From NCBI RefSeq assembly GCF_023101765.2, contig NC_064228.1, positions 8,481,501-8,545,500 of the forward strand: 64,000 nucleotides of DNA. Direction: 5' to 3'. The position numbers were made by a program, and so were the translations under genes. This DNA comes from Spodoptera frugiperda. Its lineage: Eukaryota; Arthropoda; Insecta; Lepidoptera; Noctuidae. Of the stretch, positions 32,571 to 44,790 are shown piece by piece (position 1 is the first letter of the stretch; each line of letters begins with the position of its first letter). The notes beneath the pieces are model-generated. The model was not told the origin of the DNA. It was given only the letters and a program-made list of their open reading frames with translations, and searched no databases.

Positions 32571-33351
32571 CTATACCTAATGCGCTCTAACAAGGTGCGG
32601 CTGACAGATGCCAGTATGACGTTGACGTCTCTCTTTAGGGATGGACATTAGAAAAATCTTTTTTATCGCTATCGATACTCGCAGCATACATTTAATTCTC
32701 TTGATTTTTTTTATTAAATGTGTGTGTTATTTAGTTGTGCAGTCTAACTACGTGTATATACTTGTCAAAATAAATATTTTATGACCGAGCCCTGAGGTGT
32801 TTCAGAGTTACAGTTTTACAGAACCGTGAAGAAAACAAGGATATATTAGTTTGTATATGTTGGAATAGTACCACCACGCATTATCAATGGCGCCGGAAAT
32901 GTCTAGAAAAATGCCTACTACATATTTCTGCTCAGATAATGTCACTGTGGTTTGGGCAGAGAGAGCCGCGTCTACAGTGGATTTACCCACATAATTAAAG
33001 GTTTTTTAAGAATGATAATTGAACGACGCACGATTTTCGTTTTTTATTCTAAAAAAACATCGACTACCTATCCATCGTAGCCGTACATCCCATCACTAAA
33101 CACGACTATGGATTTACGTTATACGCATAACACTTTACTTTATTTTTCATTTCATTAGATTTTAATTGAATACTAGAACATTCCGGTTGGTTTTAATTTA
33201 ATTAACTACGCATCCGAATGATTTAACATAATACGAATGTGATACAGCTAAAATATTAAGGCATAATTTTTAAATCGCAGCAACTTTCAAGAGTGATACG
33301 AAACGTTACTGAATCTGTCAGCCGCACCTTGTTAGAGCGCATTAGGTATAG
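32571..33351. mobile_element. 781-bp unit bounded by 39-bp perfect inverted repeats
   Basis: 32571-32609 and 33313-33351 are exact reverse complements (CTATACCTAATGCGCTCTAA..GCGGCTGACAGAT), with weaker inverted similarity just inside (CAGTA..ACGTT). An R1-type reverse transcriptase scrap lies between them. It could be a DNA transposon with long inverted ends carrying captured LINE sequence, or an inverted duplication. No clear target duplication beyond TA. Confidence 0.6.
32808..33006 (-). pseudogene. R1-clade LINE reverse transcriptase fragment
   Basis: The minus-strand frame reads NYVGKSTVDAALSAQTTVTL, then YVVGIFLDISGAIDNAWW. The FLDISGAxDNxWW block is RT motif A of R1-like elements, with the catalytic aspartate. 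Normal sequence is lost after NAWW, so this is a short relic, also marked by the usual F of GAFDN changed to I. Confidence 0.7.
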
Positions 33352-33680
33352 GTACCTCGGTGAGATCCCGAGGCAATCAGCCTTGCGTAGGTCATGAAGT
33401 AACCCATTTATACCCATTCCTTCCACCGTGCGTATACCATCAACTAGCAGTGTAGTGTTTTGGGCTATTTTTGTTGCCTCCACTGTTTTAATTAACACAT
33501 AAATCATTTTATGATGTTATGTTTCTTTTTTGTTCTTAGAATTTTGGTGCGCAATCTGCTTACCGGGTGGATTACTCTATGAAATTGTAAGAAGCTTCTT
33601 CGGTGGAGGAAAATTGGTCTTCAGTTGTTAGTGATTTTTTAATATTTATTGCCAGTACTGTTTGGTTTTTTATGACATAG

Positions 33681-33790
33681 GAGGTAAACTAGCAGACGGA
33701 TCATCACATGCTGGTAAGCGATCAGCGCTACCAATGGATACCCGCAACACTGCATTTGCTGAACCTTAAGGGTTTTCGGTTAAGATAGGT
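33681..33790 (+). repeat. Interspersed repeat (TTACCATCAGGTGA family)
   Basis: ACTAGCAGACGGATCATCAC and GGATACCCGCAACACTGCAT; degenerate. Confidence 0.45.
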
Positions 33791-33900
33791 GGTTAATGGC
33801 ATATTAGATTTTTTTTTTTTATATTTACAGAAATAGCACCGTCTATTTACAAACGTCATCAAATATAGCTTCTTCAATAATAGACGTTGATGTGTTCCCG

Positions 33901-34177
33901 CTAACTCATTGAAAATTCAATCAAAATGCTCTTATCACAAGGTTCATTGTCAGTCAATTCTTTGCCCGGAACAACTTTTGCAAACGTCTTCGCTTCGCCA
34001 TTGTATTGTATTCCGTAAACACTTTTAAAAGCTACTTCAATTACTTCTTCAAACTTCAGGAAATGAACAACACAGAAAAAGCAATTTTCCAATAGAAAGT
34101 CTACTCGATGTGCTTCAAGAGAAATAATTGGATTTTTTAAATCAACTGCAATGTTACATGACAGTCTAAATTGGATT
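33901..34177 (-). other. 91-codon open frame, unrecognised protein
   Basis: Reads IQFRLSCNIAVDLKNPIISL ... FCVVHFLKFEEVIEVAFKSV ... DNEPCDKSILIEFSMS. No initiator ATG near its start and no domain recognised. The adjacent 34166-34354 frame (another phase) holds a duplicated EKSTSDI. Composition is protein-like, so a decayed transposon or host fragment is possible. Confidence 0.2.
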
Positions 34178-34273
34178 TAGCATCTTGACATTACGGTTGT
34201 TATTTCTATTTTTGTTTTGTTTGTGGAAGTAAGGATGGAGGGGCTTGGAGGACAGATTGTTATTGGTAGATAG

Positions 34274-34322
34274 GATTATATCTGATGTAGACTTTTCATT
34301 AATATCTGATGTAGACTTTTCA
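34274..34322. repeat. Two-copy tandem repeat, 24-bp unit
   Basis: ATATCTGATGTAGACTTTTC+AT occurs twice back to back, with one change at the unit boundary. Confidence 0.6.
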
Positions 34323-34799
34323 TCAGTTGAAAAAAATATTTCTAGGCTTGTCATTGTTTAACGATCTTGTTGTTAGTATAAATCAGGTATATTTTTTAAA
34401 GAACATTTTGTTTCATTGTTTTATTCAGACCGATACATATTAAGGACACCCCAAAACACTAACGATAATTTAAAATGCAAATAAAAATCGACACGCAATT
34501 TGTTATCATCAACAAGTTGCATTTTATTACACATTTCGCCATCTTGTTCTATTCATGTTCATTGCAACACTTAAATCTAGATATTTGAGTAAACTGAACA
34601 TTAATCACTTGAGAGTTTGTGGGCAGCGACAGCTGGGGCTGGAATTCTTTCAACGTGATCCTGGACTATAACGAGGTTCACTCGTCATTCTTCGCCACTA
34701 TATCTCATTTTATAACTAGCTCTTTTACAAGGATCAGAGTGACTAGTGCGAATTTGTGTTACGATTGCGACTTTGTGACTGTACGGTTGGCGTGGTGGC

Positions 34800-34967
34800 T
34801 GGGCCACTGGCTCCCATGCATCGTGTAGCGAGTTCCATTCCCGCACGGAGCAACTCTTGAGTGATCCACAAATTATTGCTTCGGGTCTGAGTGTCATGTG
34901 CATGTGAACTTGTATGTTTGTAAACGCATCCACGACACAGGAGAAAATCCTAGTGTAGGGCAACGTT
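34800..34967 (+). repeat. Interspersed repeat (CACGACACAGGAGAAAATC family), copy 1
   Basis: GCACGGAGCAACTCTTGAGT, GTGTCATGTGCATGTGAACT, CGACACAGGAGAAAATCCTA. Matches 61005-61152 and, partly, 60850-60920. Confidence 0.65.
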
Positions 34968-34974
34968 TCTTTTA

Positions 34975-35100
34975 AATAATAAAAAAAAAAATTACCGCGT
35001 CTAGCCTATGATTGGCTGCTCTAAGTTAACCAACCAATCACAGGGCTGAACGAGGTAAAGTTTTGATGGCCTCATCATGCGAATTTGTTATTCACACTAC
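34975..35100. repeat. Decayed fold-back element related to the 11801 MITE
   Basis: CTATGATTGGCTGCTC..AACCAACCAATCACAGG has the same ATTGG/CCAAT inverted core as the copies at 11801 and 38650. Confidence 0.4.
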
Positions 35101-37889
35101 TTTTGTCTAGTTAGTGACTCGACATATGTTTCACACACCTCCCTGATTATTCACGTGCACAAAATTGTGATGTTTCTGGATGAATACATGCGTTCGCTGA
35201 TTCAATATTTGGAATGTCGTTAGTGCTAGAATCTTTGTGTAGTTTTTTGTTCTCGTCCGTTTCTCTGTTTTTGGTGATGATGACGAGATTTGAGTTTGAA
35301 TTTTCTGATTGTTTGCCATAATAATTGTTTCATTTGTGGTCATTTAAAGTTCATGCATTAATTGTATGAGTAGTTATTCTCTTGTCTTTCCTATTTTTTC
35401 TTGCACAAATCCTTATGTTTCCGATATTACTACCATGTTTGTGTGCTTTCCTTCCACATCTAATTTGTCTTCCAACGAATGCTCAAGTTCCTGAACTGCC
35501 AGTGGCAATGGCACGCTCCCGGAAACACGCAAATAGATGCGGTTCGCACTACACTTTATGGTTCCCGAGTATGCGCAGGATTACACCGAATTATTTAATT
35601 GTTTTGTGTTACTGCATTCAATATAAATTTATCACATGGTGGTTGTTATTGAAGTATTTAGGAAGTGAAAGCGATGATCTGATGTTAATAGATATTTTTT
35701 TTGGATTTCTTACACGCTTATGATGAATCAAAGACTTTGCCTTTGTAACGGTTTTAAACTGTTCAGAAGATAATGTTGTACCCTCTAATAGCATTCTGTT
35801 TTTATCCCAAAACACTGTTTTATGATCATTTTAAAAGGTCCTTTAAAAGCCATCGTAAGTGGAAGAAACTCGACTGTCATTCATAACCTGTCATGTTTAT
35901 GATAAAATAACATTATTAAACGTGCACAAATATTTAGGCATACTGCCAACGTGTCGCAACCTGATCTTTCTTCAGGAGACCTTGTCGTCGAGTGCATTGT
36001 ACTTGAGCCTCTGCTTACCCACTATTAAAGCGAAGCCATTGGCTTTGGGCCTTGTGCCAAAACGTGTGTACCATACAGCATATCAAAGTACCCTAAACAT
36101 CAACATCCTCAAAAGATTTTCAACCATATCTCTTTGAAATAAAGTTGAAAATCATTTAAAGGTGATGTTAATAGGATATCTTGATTTGCGTTTGGTAATT
36201 TACCAGTTTTCTCGTGTTTTCAAACTGAATTGGACATTGAAAGAAATATACGGTTATTGCATCATTGGAAAGTGTTAGTCACCCAAACAAATTGACCGGC
36301 GATTTGTCTTTGTGGACTATCCGTCATGGTTGACTGTCATGACAGGTTTTTTCAACCGATAAATTATTTAGTTTTCTTTGGAGATTTTTTGCCATCATTA
36401 TCTCTTGTCTCTTCGCTGTCTTCGGTATCGTGTGATTTGTGTGTATGGTTATTTTTTTTTAATTCTTATAAGTTCTCCACGGGCTCTTGGTCCGTGCCCT
36501 TGTCATACAATCCTGTGTAGGGTTATATTTATAAACATGATGCAAATATTTTTTTTTTTGCTCGTGTGGTCTTATTGACGACTGTGGGGTGGTAGTTCCG
36601 ATTTTTTGATTGAACAGAATATTAGAGACGTTTTCGATTTTTTAAGTTAGTTAAATTTTAGTATGAGGTCTATGATAGTCATAGAACACATAAAGTAATA
36701 CGTTATATAATTACGTGAATTGTTTACGTTCAGGTAATAAGAATGTAATGTCATGTGTGTCTGTTTGTTAAATAAATATCTATAAAATGTGCATTCTATT
36801 ACAGCCAGATACAAATTCCTCGTTAGTCGGCCAGACACATAGTTAATAAGGAAATTGAACAATAATATAGTGAGGTAAATTCCGGGCTTAACGCCAGGAC
36901 GTACACAATGTAGTTAATGTTCCCCTCGTCTGTTAGTGATGGGACCTTGCGTGTGCGCACTTCCGGAACACTCATGCATGCTCTTTATGTTCGACGAATT
37001 ACTTTGTAAAAAGTTCATGCTCGGTTTCAAACTGAATTTGTATCTTACTGTGGTATGATCTGATAGGACTTTCAAAGCAAAGAAAAGAGATTGTATTGTT
37101 GTGTCTCTTCTGGTGTTACGAGTGTCTATAGACAGAGTTGATTGCTTACCATCATGTGATCTGTCTGCTTATCTGTCCTCCAAATATTTACCTCCAAATC
37201 TTCTTCCATCATTTTCCCTTGTTCTTTTTCCAATGATCTTTTGTTGTTTATGTGTATGAAATGCTCAGCTTCATTGTTATTCTTTCCTACTTCTCTAACG
37301 ATGTCTTCTAATTCTTTATTTCATTTCGGGGTTCAAGACTGAGCTCATTTTTATCCTCTAGAACAGTTTTCGGCCATGTTTCGTCTGTATCTATTAAAAG
37401 AAAAGCGTTTGTCCTATTTCTCAGCGATTCTTGTTACTTGGTAATTGTATTAATGGTACTAGTAGCTTTGTCACCGCTGTCTAATGACACATTAACTTGG
37501 CCATATAGTCTCGTAAACACACGACCTTCATTTGTTGTGACCTCTAACCGACTCCTCGTGTTCTGGAAGACCGTTACTAGTAAAACTAACCTTTTTAATG
37601 AGCCCTAACACTTTCTTTTAATTAATTTGCAAGACTGTTTCATTTACTTGGTTTATATGTGTTTAAGTTTTTTTCTTTAACGTTTCTTCTCTCAAACTTA
37701 GCTTTATTTTATGTAACATAACATAAAATTGGGCTTTTAGTTTCTTGATGGGTTAATTCTATATACAACCCCTCAAAAAATCGTGTATTAGTCGTAATCA
37801 ATTGGTATTGTTTACTATGAGTCCCTTATGATAGAACCTAGCTTGTTGTCATATCCTAGATGCTATTAATAATGCTTTACTTCCGTAAA
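35101..37889. other. Unannotated stretch (2.8 kb)
   Basis: Frames here are short. 35618-35815 on the minus strand begins VFWDKNRMLLEGTTLSSE, vaguely like a mariner transposase but too weak to assign. 37140-37180 shares GATTGCTTACCATCATGTGA with a dispersed repeat family. Confidence 0.3.
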
Positions 37890-37950
37890 TATATTGAGAA
37901 AAGCTCTACTAGTTTCGAGTCACAGAGGGACTCTTCCTCATGGGCAGTGT
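37890..37950 (+). repeat. Interspersed repeat (GAGTCACAGAGGGACTCT family), copy 2
   Basis: GAGAAAAGCTCTACTAGTTT and GAGTCACAGAGGGACTCTTC, as at 3476-3540. Confidence 0.6.
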
Positions 37951-38649
37951 GCGCGGATACGCCGCTCACCCTATTGCTACTATCGTTGCTTTTAGTTATT
38001 TTTGTATGTTTCACGTTAGTTATTTTAAAAATATATGCTAAAAGTTGCTCATGTCTTCTTTCAAATAATTTTTAAACTTGTAAACTTTTAAACTTGTAAA
38101 CAATTTAATCCAAAACTTTCCTTAACACGCGCAGTTTCAAAACTATTTCCCTTTTAGAAAACTTTCCTAATATCCAATATCGATTGGAGTTCCATACCGC
38201 ATGCCGTCGTACGAATGATTTGTGTCGATCACAATAACCCAGTTGGATCGAAATAGACTTCGTTTTGATGCAAGCTATTATGTTGTAAATAATCGCCACG
38301 TGTCGCCTCCGACCGATCCCGCCGGCTGTACTGGGTGCAGAAAAGTTGTAGATTTTTTTAAGGTTATGGATGTAGTTTTAAAACTATTTCTACAATGATT
38401 AAAGGGTCTTTTGTCTTTTATGGGAAACTGTTGTATTTGTCTGCGGTTTTGTTTTATTAGGTTTAGCTAGTTTTTGTCATCTTTAGGATCTCTATATTTT
38501 GTTCGATTTTATCGAAATTAATTTTATTTGGAATGGGTTTGTTAGTCTTTCTAAGAAATCAAGATTTTTTTTTTATACTTGTATTGTATGCCTTACAAAA
38601 AAAATAAACTTAAATTATAGTGTTTACAAGGACAGCCTTATCACATATA
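37951..38649. other. Unannotated stretch
   Basis: A small GC patch (38300-38335) with CGCCACGTGTCGCC contains a CACGTG E-box. No gene seen. Confidence 0.3.
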
Positions 38650-38790
38650 GGGCTTTGTACGAGTTTGTTTTACTTTAAACGAAACCACATTGGGCGCTGT
38701 GATTGGTTGGTGCATTGAAGTCGACCAATCAGAGCGCCGAAAGCGGTCTTTTTTCGATCTCGTTTAGTGTCAAACAAACTCTTACTAAGA
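38650..38790. mobile_element. Fold-back MITE, copy 2 of the 11801 family
   Basis: GGGCTTTGTACGAGTTTGTT at left, CAAACTCTTACTAAGACC at right. The centre has GGGCGCTGTGATTGGTTGG against CCAATCAGAGCGCCG. Confidence 0.7.
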
Positions 38791-39424
38791 CCTCTGATTT
38801 CTTCCAGGAAACTTTAAGATCTACGTGGACTAATTACCTATTTTTCAGAAAATATTTTACCTAAACACTAGTACAGCAAGATTATTACTCAGATGTGGTG
38901 CTCATTAAATTAGAGGTTAGCAATTTATGACGATATTAATTACATTACCCGTGCTTTACATTCGTGTGGGCTAATCTCGTATCTCAATGTGTCGTAAATT
39001 TAATTTGGCCTATAATTTGCCTCCTGGTATTCATTCGAGGTTGAGACAGATAATTTTCACAAATAGAGTTATTTATTTATAGGAATTTAATTACAGATGG
39101 CGCTTGTATCGTACATTGATATTTCGATATAAAATTAAGTTGTAAAATTTTATTAAGTGTGCCAGCACATGAAGCCATTCTTAAAATATAATTCTTAAAT
39201 AGACTTTGAACTTAATTACAAAAACAACAAGTATCAAAATTAGACAACATTTAGAGTATCTTAACGTGATGTCATCACCATTTTACATTCCATCGCTACT
39301 CCTAGCAATCGGCACGAGTCGCTCCGGTTCACTTCCGGGCATCGATCGGGATCACCGGCGATCCACAAACATTACTATTTCGGTTTCTATGCTTCCATGT
39401 CAAACAATCACGGCTACACATAAT

Positions 39425-39505
39425 GCTCAACACAACCAGTATAAACTGACCGTCGAATATGCGAAATTATTATATAAAGCGAGACCATGATAAACTAGTT
39501 TTGTT
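39425..39505 (+). repeat. Palindromic ~90-bp repeat, copy 2
   Basis: CAACCAGTATAAACTGACCG ... GACCATGATAAACTAGTTTT; same orientation as copy 1. Confidence 0.7.
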
Positions 39506-41696
39506 TAACTCGTTTACGATTGAACATAGCCCAGGAATCAAATCGGTTGCTGACCAGTTTTAAATGGACCATTACTTAGCTAGGAATGTTTATGAAGGAT
39601 AAAGTAAACTTTTAATATCAAAAGGATTTAATATTGCTCTTACTCCCTTGAAATACTTACCTATAGGTTAGAGGTAGATGTCCGATCTTTTTAAAAGATT
39701 TTGAATAGATCAAAGTAAAATTCCTAAATATGAGTGTGAATGTTGTTTTCACTCGATGATTCATTCACAAAGATCAAAATGTGCATTGAAGAAAACAATA
39801 GTGTTTATGTGTCGGTTAGAACAAAAGTATTAATTTTTGAAACGTCTTATAATATTCAAGGTCAAAGACTTTTCAGGTAGAAGAAACAATATCACTAATA
39901 TAAAATATCAAAGCACTTTCGTTACATTACCAAATCTATAGCTTTAAACATAAGACAATACTAAGCAATAGAAACACCAAAAAAATAGAAACAGCCATCC
40001 ACACCTTCCCACAGCTGACTACACACAACAAAACCGACAGCTAAACCTTTTGACCTATCATTAAACTAATCTCCATTCGTAATTGCGCATCACAATCTCC
40101 GTCCAGTTTGTCACCAGTCTCCACATGACACGTGAGTCACAGGGATCCCCTCATGACTCACTTGGCACGGCTCCATCTAATGTAGTTCAAGTTTACTTCA
40201 CCAGCCCGTCAGTGACATGTTGTTGCGTAAAAATTGCCGGCTGCCGTAAATTTTGTGGTTGCTTTAAAGTTCTGCGCAGTAATTGGATGGGCAAGGTCAT
40301 TTGTGTTTTGGGTCAGCTGTGGATCGGTTATAGATCTTAAAATACTGTTTCTGATAGATATATTCATCCAAAATTTTATATTTTGATGGTATCTCAAAGA
40401 TATCGGCTATATTGCTTTCTTACGTCTGTGTTACCCAAAGGGCGAATATTAAGTGTAACACACACTCAAAGCCCATTTTTGTTGTGCCTATAAATTCCAT
40501 TGTCCTACATTATACTGGACAAAACGTCTATTCCATCTGTTCTTTTCGTCATACCACTTTCCTCGCTCAAGTTTCTAATCTCATCCACCACTGACTCATG
40601 AGCTACAACTCCAGAAAATCCTCTCCTATTCGCCTTGAGTCTAATTTCAACAGCAGGATTTTGCTTTTCTCCGTTAGACTATTCGGCTAATATGAGTGTG
40701 TCAGCTATGAATCATATTAGCGAAACAGTAGCCGCCCATCATTGACACCTATTTGAGCGGGATAGACAGATATAGTTCAAGTTCACTCGGTGACAACGTT
40801 GCGTAAAGTCTTGTAACAATGTACATGCGGTGCGGTGCGGTAAATATCTTCGTGAACAGAAATTAACTAGTCTGTCGTTTTTTGACATTTTTTTCTGGAA
40901 TGGGGTTAATGTTTTTAATGTCGCCAGGTGGCGCTACTGCGCAGTTGAGTCCTGTCAGTCCAATCACTGTCTTTATCATATGTTTAGTTGGATGATATAT
41001 TATTTAAAAATGTGACTGACTAATTGGTATGTTGACGGTAGTGTCTATATGTGTCTCTAGCAGTTAGCAGATGTTTGTAACTTATAAGATTTTGTTGATT
41101 CCCTCGAAATCCTTGATCTTAGAATTTTCCATATCATTAGTGTTTTCATATTTATCTTTTAAAAGTATTATGTTGCAAAAGAAAGGAGTTACTTCTATAT
41201 TTCGTGTTGCTGCTACAACTTTTGTATGTAGCCATTGATCTAACATTTTTAAACCTTTATCTACCATCAAATTATCGATCTTCTTTATAAAGACCACACA
41301 AATAGATAATCATCTTAATACAATTCGTAACTCTTTGTCAAATCGTGTTCTACCGTCGCGATCACATCAATTGATTCGCTCACTAACCTACAGACTAAAC
41401 GACTATTTACTCTAGAGTTCAAAGCGTATAGTATTGATTTCCTTTAGCCTCTGATCTTGACATTATTGTAAAGAAAGGAAATTAAGGGCCGTTTCTTAGT
41501 CCAATAAGTGAATAATTTTTGACGAGAATTTTGTTGCTTTTGGTTTTAATTTACGTTTTTGTTCTTATGTATTGTTATTATTGACCAATCTTTTCTAATA
41601 GTATCTTTAGTTATCTCTTCTCTTAGTTGTGTATACATCCATACATACTCTTTGTTATTCTTTCATATACTTTTTTTATGGAATAGGTGTCAAACA
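39506..41696. other. Unannotated stretch (2.2 kb)
   Basis: The minus-strand frame at 41082-41297 (WLHTKVVAATRNIEVTPFF) looks mildly protein-like but has no recognised homologue. A 10-bp inverted repeat GCTAATATGA/TCATATTAGC lies at about 40686-40722. No exon pair was found. Confidence 0.3.
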
Positions 41697-41870
41697 AGCC
41701 CACGTGTCACCTGCCGGTAAGCGATCAGCGCCGTCCGCTATTAGCTACTCCTGACATGTTTCACTAGCTGCTCCTATTGGTCATAGCCTTCACCTTCCTC
41801 GAAAACGCCATATCCAACACAAAAAGAATCATTCAAATCGGACCAGTAGTTCAATTCAAAACTCTTTCGT
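41697..41870 (+). repeat. Two fused repeat fragments
   Basis: GCCGGTAAGCGATCAGCGCC (TTACCATCAGGTGA-type) is followed by TAGCTGCTCCTATTGGTCAT and AATCGGACCAGTAGTT of the CTACTTCCGCGCGGTTTCAC family. Confidence 0.5.
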
Positions 41871-41910
41871 ACAAAAATGATGAACTTTTCCTGCTCTGTT
41901 TGCCAAAAAT

Positions 41911-43422
41911 ATGTCAAAAGTCAAAAGTCAAAGGCATTTATTTCAATTAATCCTAAATAAGGCACTTTTGAAACGTCAAATTGAATTGTCCGTCAGTCTG
42001 TCTGTCAGTGAAGCTAGGCGCTCGTTCCAAAGTGTAGCTTCGAATGGAGAAGAACGAGCAAGAAACTCCATCGTTACTCTTTTAAAAAAAAGTTTTTTAC
42101 AATATCTCTGATACACTATTTATCTATTGTATATATATGTAGGAACGTTACATTGTTCCTACAATACAATACGTCAAAACTAACGGGACAATAAAACCAA
42201 AGAAAATAAAATAGCGGGTTATTTCAAACATAGTGCCCACATATGTACACTTACAATTTTGAAATAATGCTTCTATACAAATAATAATAATATATAATTT
42301 AATCTTTCAAATAAAAAAAAAAATATATCTGCTTGATGCCACAGGATCCCTAGACTGCATTGGAATAAATTAATACTTTAAGTTAACGTGTAACTAGTGA
42401 TCGTATTTGAGCATTGTCTAGTGTGAGCGAGTGTCCAGTGGAGCCGGACCAACATGCTGCCAGGCATTTTTATCCTCAATATAATCTGACAGTTTATAAT
42501 ATGCCTGTTTACACAGTTCACGCTTTATACAAGATTTAAATTTTTTCTCGTTCAGATTCAGTATGGTAGTTGGTAGTTTATTATAACATTTAACACAAAA
42601 ACCCATGAAGGATTTCTGCACTTTGGACAATCGGAATTGCGGTATAGCCAACTTATTTTTACCTCTCGTATTAAAATTGTGTCTGTCGCTTCTTTTTTCA
42701 AACAATTGTTGATTTTTTCTTACGTACATAATATTTTCGTAAATGAATTGAGAAGGCACTGTAAGAATATTTATAGTTTTAAAAAGTTCTCTCATAGATT
42801 CACGACGGGGCAAGTTATATATTGCTCGAATAGCTCGCTTTTGCAAAATAAAAATTGATTCTACATCCGCGGCTCGACCCCACAGCAAAATGCCGTAAGA
42901 CATTATGCTGTGAAAATAGCTAAAATAAACAAGCCTTGCTGTATTTACATCCGTTAGCTGCCTAATTTGTCGGATTGCATAAGCAGCGGAACTTAGTCTC
43001 CCCGAAAGTGCTTTTATGTGGGGCCCCCATTGTAATTTGTCATCTAGTGTGATACCCAAAAATATAGTCTCCTTAATAAATTCCAACTTTTGTCCGTTCA
43101 AAGCAACATAACATTCGTTATTTTGTACGTTTGGCAAGCAAAATTTAATACATTTGGTTTTTTTCTCATTAAGCGCCAAGTTATTAATAGTAAACCAATT
43201 ATAGACTTGAAGAATGGAGCTGTTTACGTCGTCAAAATTATTCATACGTCGACCTATCTTAAAAATCAATGATGTATCATCTGCAAACAGCACCATTTTT
43301 GGTTCATTTTCGAATATGAGTGGCAAATCGTTAATGTAGACTAAAAAAAGAAAAGGACCCAATATTGAACCCTGAGGAACGCCCATTTTTATCTCAGACA
43401 GACATGTGACTTTCGAACAAAC
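41911..43422 (-). mobile_element. 5'-truncated CR1/Jockey-group LINE
   Basis: The reverse transcriptase C-terminal half is at 42418-43422 and a 3' UTR runs down to 41911. The extreme 3' end carries three near-identical 7-bp units (GTCAAAA) instead of a long poly-A, as in some CR1-group elements. The 3' UTR is dispersed as relics at 1762, 51618 and 60019. Upstream of 43422 the LINE sequence stops, giving a typical 5' truncation. Confidence 0.85.
42418..43422 (-). pseudogene. LINE reverse transcriptase, C-terminal part
   Basis: The open frame begins inside the RT domain. It has MGVPQGSILGPFLFLVYIND, the catalytic FADD box in VLFADDTSL, and LGITLDDKLQW (thumb side). SYGILLWGRAADVESIFILQ and RAIRAIYNLPRRESMR follow, ending APLDTRSH. 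The endonuclease and the first RT blocks are missing, so it is inactive, yet about 330 codons remain open, suggesting fairly recent insertion. The frame extends 12 codons upstream of the first ATG to 43422 (KVTCLSEIK), so the ATG is not a start. Confidence 0.88.
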
Positions 43423-43624
43423 TTACTTTAGTTTCAATAATTGAGCCATTTGTTATGAGATGAATGAAATGTCAAGTGCTGGAAGGTTTTCATTTAGTTT
43501 CGTAGGGGAGCTTGCCAAATTCACCTCGGTTCCATCGTCCGTCTGTTTGTCCGAAACAAACGTAATATCTTTGGTGGAAATACACAGGATCGGGCATTGG
43601 ACTATACAATGTACCCACATAGGT

Positions 43625-43730
43625 CTACCTATACAAAAACCAGTTTATCATGGTCTCGCTTTGTATGATGTCTCTACATATTCGACGATCAGTTTATACT
43701 GGTTCTGTATAGGTTTATATGCAACCTATT
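43625..43730 (-). repeat. Palindromic ~90-bp repeat, copy 3
   Basis: ACCAGTTTATCATGGTCTCG ... GATCAGTTTATACTGGTTCT; reverse orientation relative to copies 1 and 2, and almost identical to copy 4. Confidence 0.75.
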
Positions 43731-44162
43731 TGTACATACTATACGTTCTGACACCAATTTACTTCACTATATAATTTATTCTCTTTGAACTTGAATTGGA
43801 ACTGCTGTGAAACACATTTGTATAATTTGCACGTAGTTGTAATTTGTATAAGTTTACTTCATAGATTTCCGTGATGGTTGAGTGGATGCAAGGGAAATTA
43901 TTATAAGTTTGGTGTCATGTAAATTAGTTTTTTTTACATAGATAGTGAAACAGCTGCTAGTTTGGATGGTTTTCGAATACATTGTGAATTGACTATTTGA
44001 CTTAGCAACCACCTTCGGAAGTCAGGCCTGTGCCGCTGGTGATATCGCCATGGCCTTTTAATGAGGCAAAACTCTAATACAGACCAGAGTATATAACTTA
44101 ATGATTGTGTCTCTATCATTATGGAAATTATATTATTCTCTTCATATTTCCTCCATATCATA

Positions 44163-44305
44163 TACTAGCTACTCTCGCGCGGCTTCACTTCGATAAATAG
44201 ACTATCCAACACAAAAATCATTATTCAAATCGGACTAGTAGTTCCAAAGATTAGCGCGTTCAAACAATCAAGCTCTTCAGCTTAACAGCTTAAAGTGTAG
44301 ATTGG
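44163..44305 (+). repeat. Interspersed repeat (CTACTTCCGCGCGGTTTCAC family)
   Basis: CTAGCTACTCTCGCGCGGCT, AATCGGACTAGTAGTTCCA and GCGCGTTCAAACAA; a second fragment is at 44640-44790 (ACGCGGCTCCTATTGATCGT). Confidence 0.6.
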
Positions 44306-44639
44306 AACAACCTTTTTACACATTTTGTGCATAGTCAGCCATGAACGTTTGTTAGCAAAACGCGTCCAATTCGCTTTGGAAAGCAAATAGTAACAGAGTA
44401 TGAAACAAAACGAGAGCTGAATTAATTCAATTGCATATCAAAAGCTAGCTGTTCACCTGTGAACGAGGGGCGGGAATGGGGTGTGGCTTCAATTACAGCG
44501 GGAGTTTTGTGAATATCTGCGCATTGAGAATGTCTATATTGGTTTTGTTAAGTCTGCTCTGAAAATGGGCTATAGTTTACGCCAAATTTTACATTTAATC
44601 TTTAGAACGTAATATTATATTTGGTATTCGTGCGCGGTT

Positions 44640-44790
44640 GCAACCGTTACGCGGCTCCTATTGATCGTAGTTGTGTGTATGTTCTTTTGTCTAAAGCCTT
44701 CCTCGTTAAATTAACTAGCCAACACAAAAAAGAAATACAAATCTAACCAGTACTTCCAGAGATTAGCGTGTTCAAACAAACAAACAAAAA
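44640..44790 (+). repeat. Interspersed repeat (CTACTTCCGCGCGGTTTCAC family), fragment
   Basis: Contains CGGCTCCTATTGATCGTAG, AGCCTTCCTCG and CAGTACTTCCAGAGATTAGC. Confidence 0.55.

Noticed and set aside
34619..34828. Plus-strand 69-codon frame beginning GSDSWGWNSFN
   Set aside because: It runs into the CACGACACAGGAGAAAATC repeat and has no splice sites.
35618..35815. Mariner transposase remnant (VFWDKNRMLLEGTTLSSE)
   Set aside because: Only a few residues fit the mariner FWD region; no DDE block, TIR or TA flanks were found.
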